Below, piece after piece: positions 4,525 through 7,157 of a stretch of DNA of 7,157 bases. Origin of the DNA: an uncultured Bacilli bacterium (GTDB taxonomy: Bacteria > Bacillota_I > Bacilli_A > RF39 > UBA660); NCBI GenBank assembly GCA_934096535.1, contig CAKOMC010000055.1, positions 1-7,157 of the forward strand, in the 5' to 3' direction. Made by a program: the position numbers and the translations under genes. Within the stretch, counting starts at the first letter, position 1; the number at the start of each line of letters is the position of its first letter. The notes under the pieces are model-generated. The model was not told the origin of the DNA, searched no databases, and saw only the letters and a program-made list of their open reading frames with translations.

Positions 4525-7157
4525 ATGCGAAAAGTTACAGATTTCATTATTGAAAAAAGAAATTATGTATTAACTATTTTTATAATTCTATCAGTAGTTT
4601 CTTTATATCTTTCAACTAAAGTGCATATCAATTATGATTTAACCGAGTATCTACCAAGTACATCGGAAACGAGAATTGGTATGGATATTATGAATGAGGA
4701 ATTTCCCGAATTAGATACTAGTGCGTTAAATGTCATGTTTAAAGACTTAAATGGGGAAGATAAAGATAAAATTAAAGAGGAATTAGAAAAATTAGAGGGT
4801 GTATCTTCGGTTTCTTATGATGATACTGACAAATATAATAAGGATGAATATACCCTTTATGAAATTACAGTCGATGGTGCGGACGACTCCAAAAACGCCG
4901 CCAATGTTTATAATAGTGTAAAAAACAATTATAAAGATTATGAAGTTTATACCTCAGGAGCGGTTGCTACTCGTAATGCGCCGGTTCTTAATATTGCGGT
5001 AATTGCTCTTGCTATTTTCTGCGCTATGGTTATCTTAATTATTATGTGTGATAGTTATGTTGAACCATTCTTATTTCTATTTGTTATTGGCCTTGCTGTC
5101 TTCTTAAACAAGGGTACTAATATCATTTTTAGTAGTGTATCTAATATTACTACTTCTATTTGTGCAATCTTACAGATGGCTTTATCCATGGATTATTCTA
5201 TTATGTTAATGAATAGATATACCCAAGAAAAAGAACATGCTAAAAATAAAGACGAGGCTATGAAAAATGCTTTATACCATTCTTTCGGTTCTATTTCTAG
5301 TAGTTCAATTACTACTATTGTTGGGTTACTTGCCTTAGTATTTATGAGTTTTACTATCGGTCGTGATTTAGGTATTGTTCTTGCTAAGGGTGTAATCTTC
5401 AGTTTAGTAAGTATTTTCTTAGCCTTACCAGCTTTAATATTAATGTTTGATGGCCTAATCGAAAAAACAAAAAAGCAACATCTCTCCATGAAGTTAGACT
5501 GGTTAGGAAACTTTAGTTTTGGTATTCGTCATATTGCTATTTTCTTATTCATTGCTATCTTTGCTTTAAGTTATTTCTTAAAAGGCAACCTACAATATGA
5601 ATTTACTTCTAAAGAACAAGATGATATCGCTAAAGTTTTCAAAGAAAATAACCAAATTGCTCTTATTTACCCAAGTAGCCAAGAAGACTTTGTCGGTGCT
5701 TACTGCCGTTCTTTAGAAGGAACTGAAAAAATCGACCAAATTTTATGTTATGGTAATACCATTAATGAACCACTAAAATATGATGAATTAAAAGATAAAT
5801 TTAGTGATTTAGGTCAAGATGTTGATATTGATGATTATGTTCTTAAATTAATTTATTTTAATTATTACAATAAACAAGAAACTACAATGACTTTTAACGA
5901 TTTAGTTACTTTCATTGAAAATAAAGTATATCCAAATGACCAACTTTCTAAGGAAATAACTCCTGAAATAAGGGAAAACATTAATAAACTAAAAAACTTT
6001 ACTAGTATAAGTGCTCTAAATAAAAAGAGAACTGCTAGTGAAATTGCAAGTATCTTAGGAGTATCAAAAGATCAAGTAGACCAATTATTTATTCTTTATA
6101 ATGCAACTAATCCCAGTACAAAAATCACTTTGCAGGACATTGCTAATTTTATAAGTAATTATGTCTTAAAAAATGATACTTATAAGGCTTATATTTCAAA
6201 TGACCAAAAATCATTATTAAATCAAGCTAAACCATTCTTAAGTAAAAATAATATTACTACAAAGAAAAATTCTAACGAAATCGCTAATATGTTTGAACTA
6301 TCTAAAGATGATGTAGATAAATTATTTATGTATTATGAATCATTACAACCTATTACTGAGAAATTAACTATCAAGGAATTTGTTAATTTCACTTTAGATA
6401 AAGTCTATACTAACCAAGAATATAAAGGGCTATTTACAGATGATACCCTTGCTTCTTTAAAATTACTAAAAGTCTTAAGTAACAAAGATATTATTAATAC
6501 CAAGATGGATGCTGAAGGATTAGCTAAAATCTTTGCCTTATCTAAAGATGATATTGATTCTATCTTAGATTTAAAAAATGTTACTATTAATGGTTATACT
6601 CCTGCTCAAATTAAAGAATTAATTACTAAATATAAAGAATTGATTGAAGAAAAAACGGGTATCGATGTTGATGAAATCTTAGCAAAATTAGAAGATTATA
6701 TCCAAAATCATGAAATAACTGAGGAAGAACTAATGACTATTAAAGAAATTGCTACTGCCTTAGGAATTCCGGAAGAAAAAATTGACGAAATTATTACTAT
6801 TATCCAAAATAAAGAGATTTATGTTACTCCTTATGAATTCGTTAATTTAATTCTAGAAAATAAAGATAACGCTATTCTTAGTAAAATCTTAGATGAAAAG
6901 ACTATTCAAACTTTAAACTTAGCTAAGAATATTATGGAATCTACTAATAACGATACAACATTTAGTTATCAAGAACTTTCTGATTTAATCGGCGTAGATG
7001 AGACCATGCTTAAACAAATTTATACTTTATATCATGTTATGAATACTAAAACTTCAATTACCCCAATGGAATTTGCTAAGTTCTTACTTAACCATCAAAA
7101 TGATGAAATGTTACAAGGCTCTCTGGATAAAGACTCTCTAACTAAACTAAATCTTGT
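4525..7157 (+). CDS. RND/MMPL-family membrane transporter (3' end outside window)
   Basis: The frame starts at ATG 4525, seven bases after AAAGGGAGG, and stays open to the right edge (877 codons plus two bases). The N-terminal half follows the RND/MMPL plan: TM1 at about 14-30; a first extracytoplasmic domain at about 31-152, including YDLTEYLP and a porter-like segment; TM2-TM6 between about 155 and 308; and TM7 at about 335-352. SMDYSIMLMNRY (221-232) in TM4 carries the Asp223-Tyr224 pair, which matches the MMPL proton-relay Asp-Tyr. Its partner in TM10 would lie beyond the window. After TM7, residues about 353-410 resemble the start of a second porter domain. From about 418 the protein becomes a long series of helical repeats that continues to the edge. 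Family members use proton force to move lipids, peptides or drugs outward; the substrate here is unknown. Control by the divergent TetR gene is likely. Because the frame is intact and TM8-12 are still missing, the full protein should exceed about 1,100 residues. Confidence 0.92.
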   Translation, partial: MRKVTDFIIEKRNYVLTIFIILSVVSLYLSTKVHINYDLTEYLPSTSETRIGMDIMNEEFPELDTSALNVMFKDLNGEDKDKIKEELEKLEGVSSVSYDDTDKYNKDEYTLYEITVDGADDSKNAANVYNSVKNNYKDYEVYTSGAVATRNAPVLNIAVIALAIFCAMVILIIMCDSYVEPFLFLFVIGLAVFLNKGTNIIFSSVSNITTSICAILQMALSMDYSIMLMNRYTQEKEHAKNKDEAMKNALYHSFGSISSSSITTIVGLLALVFMSFTIGRDLGIVLAKGVIFSLVSIFLALPALILMFDGLIEKTKKQHLSMKLDWLGNFSFGIRHIAIFLFIAIFALSYFLKGNLQYEFTSKEQDDIAKVFKENNQIALIYPSSQEDFVGAYCRSLEGTEKIDQILCYGNTINEPLKYDELKDKFSDLGQDVDIDDYVLKLIYFNYYNKQETTMTFNDLVTFIENKVYPNDQLSKEITPEIRENINKLKNFTSISALNKKRTASEIASILGVSKDQVDQLFILYNATNPSTKITLQDIANFISNYVLKNDTYKAYISNDQKSLLNQAKPFLSKNNITTKKNSNEIANMFELSKDDVDKLFMYYESLQPITEKLTIKEFVNFTLDKVYTNQEYKGLFTDDTLASLKLLKVLSNKDIINTKMDAEGLAKIFALSKDDIDSILDLKNVTINGYTPAQIKELITKYKELIEEKTGIDVDEILAKLEDYIQNHEITEEELMTIKEIATALGIPEEKIDEIITIIQNKEIYVTPYEFVNLILENKDNAILSKILDEKTIQTLNLAKNIMESTNNDTTFSYQELSDLIGVDETMLKQIYTLYHVMNTKTSITPMEFAKFLLNHQNDEMLQGSLDKDSLTKLNL
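5776..7157 (+). repeat. Degenerate ~76-85-residue helical repeats in the MMPL second extracytoplasmic loop
   Basis: Six successive units can be lined up, starting near residues 418, 503, 582, 662, 738 and 814 (bases 5776, 6031, 6268, 6508, 6736 and 6964). Each opens with a helix-turn-helix-like block: SEIASILGVSKDQVDQLF, NEIANMFELSKDDVDKLF, EGLAKIFALSKDDIDSIL, KEIATALGIPEEKIDEII, QELSDLIGVDETMLKQIY. Most then carry a T-x-x-E/D-F/I/L-V helix (TLQDIANFI, TIKEFVNFT, TPYEFVNLI, TPMEFAKFL; TFNDLVTFI in the first). A third amphipathic helix follows in several. The first unit and the second half of the fourth are the most divergent. TATCTAAAGATGAT occurs identically at 6299-6312 and 6539-6552, a trace of duplication at DNA level. 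Confidence 0.75.

Noticed and set aside
5193..5489. Minus-strand open frame of 98 codons inside the MMPL gene
   Set aside because: It is antisense to well-conserved MMPL transmembrane coding sequence, has no family resemblance, and no separate promoter or ribosome site was evident.
5776..7157. EF-hand-like calcium-binding repeats in the MMPL loop (LSKDDVDKLF, EEFxxF-like strings)
   Set aside because: The 12-residue DxDxDG loop with a closing Glu is absent from every unit, so only helix amphipathicity is shared.

Overview
The window reads as chromosome from a very AT-rich, Gram-positive-type bacterium of the Bacillota/Mycoplasmatota kind (uncultured gut Bacilli would fit; this is inference from composition and gene types). 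Support comes from strong purine-rich Shine-Dalgarno sites (AGGGAGG, AAAGAGG, AAGGTGG), TATAAT-type promoters, all complete genes ending in TAA, and TGG as the tryptophan codon with no in-frame TGA. The last point means the standard bacterial code is used rather than the Mycoplasma code. A GH25 muramidase implies the cell makes, or deals with, peptidoglycan.

Layout. 1-206: 3' end of a gene whose product resembles the C-terminus of Abi-like (Abi_2) proteins. 206-1321: a membrane-anchored HtrA-type serine protease with a PDZ domain, whose start codon overlaps the previous stop (TAATG). 1335-1385: a two-way terminator. 1382-2551, minus strand: a lipoprotein-like GH25 muramidase with an Ig-like N-terminal region. 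2552-2845: intergenic, with back-to-back promoters. 2846-3715: an unrecognised two-TM coiled-coil protein with an Asn/Lys-rich tail. 3701-3736: a perfect 12-bp terminator hairpin that includes the last codons of that gene. 3786-4358, minus strand: a TetR-family regulator. 4359-4524: a divergent promoter region with operator-like inverted repeats. 4525 to window end: the first 877 residues of an RND/MMPL-family membrane transporter, open at the right edge.

How the genes fit together. Nearly everything concerns the cell envelope: extracytoplasmic protein quality control (HtrA), wall hydrolysis (GH25), an unknown membrane coiled-coil protein, and an RND exporter probably controlled by its divergent TetR neighbour. 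Only the TetR/MMPL pair and the Abi-like/HtrA pair look transcriptionally linked; the others have their own promoters and terminators.

The most interesting feature is in the MMPL protein. After TM7, where a folded RND porter domain is expected, it carries a long extracytoplasmic region made of at least five or six degenerate helical repeats of about 76-85 residues, still going at the window edge. No mobile element, CRISPR array, tRNA or rRNA was seen.
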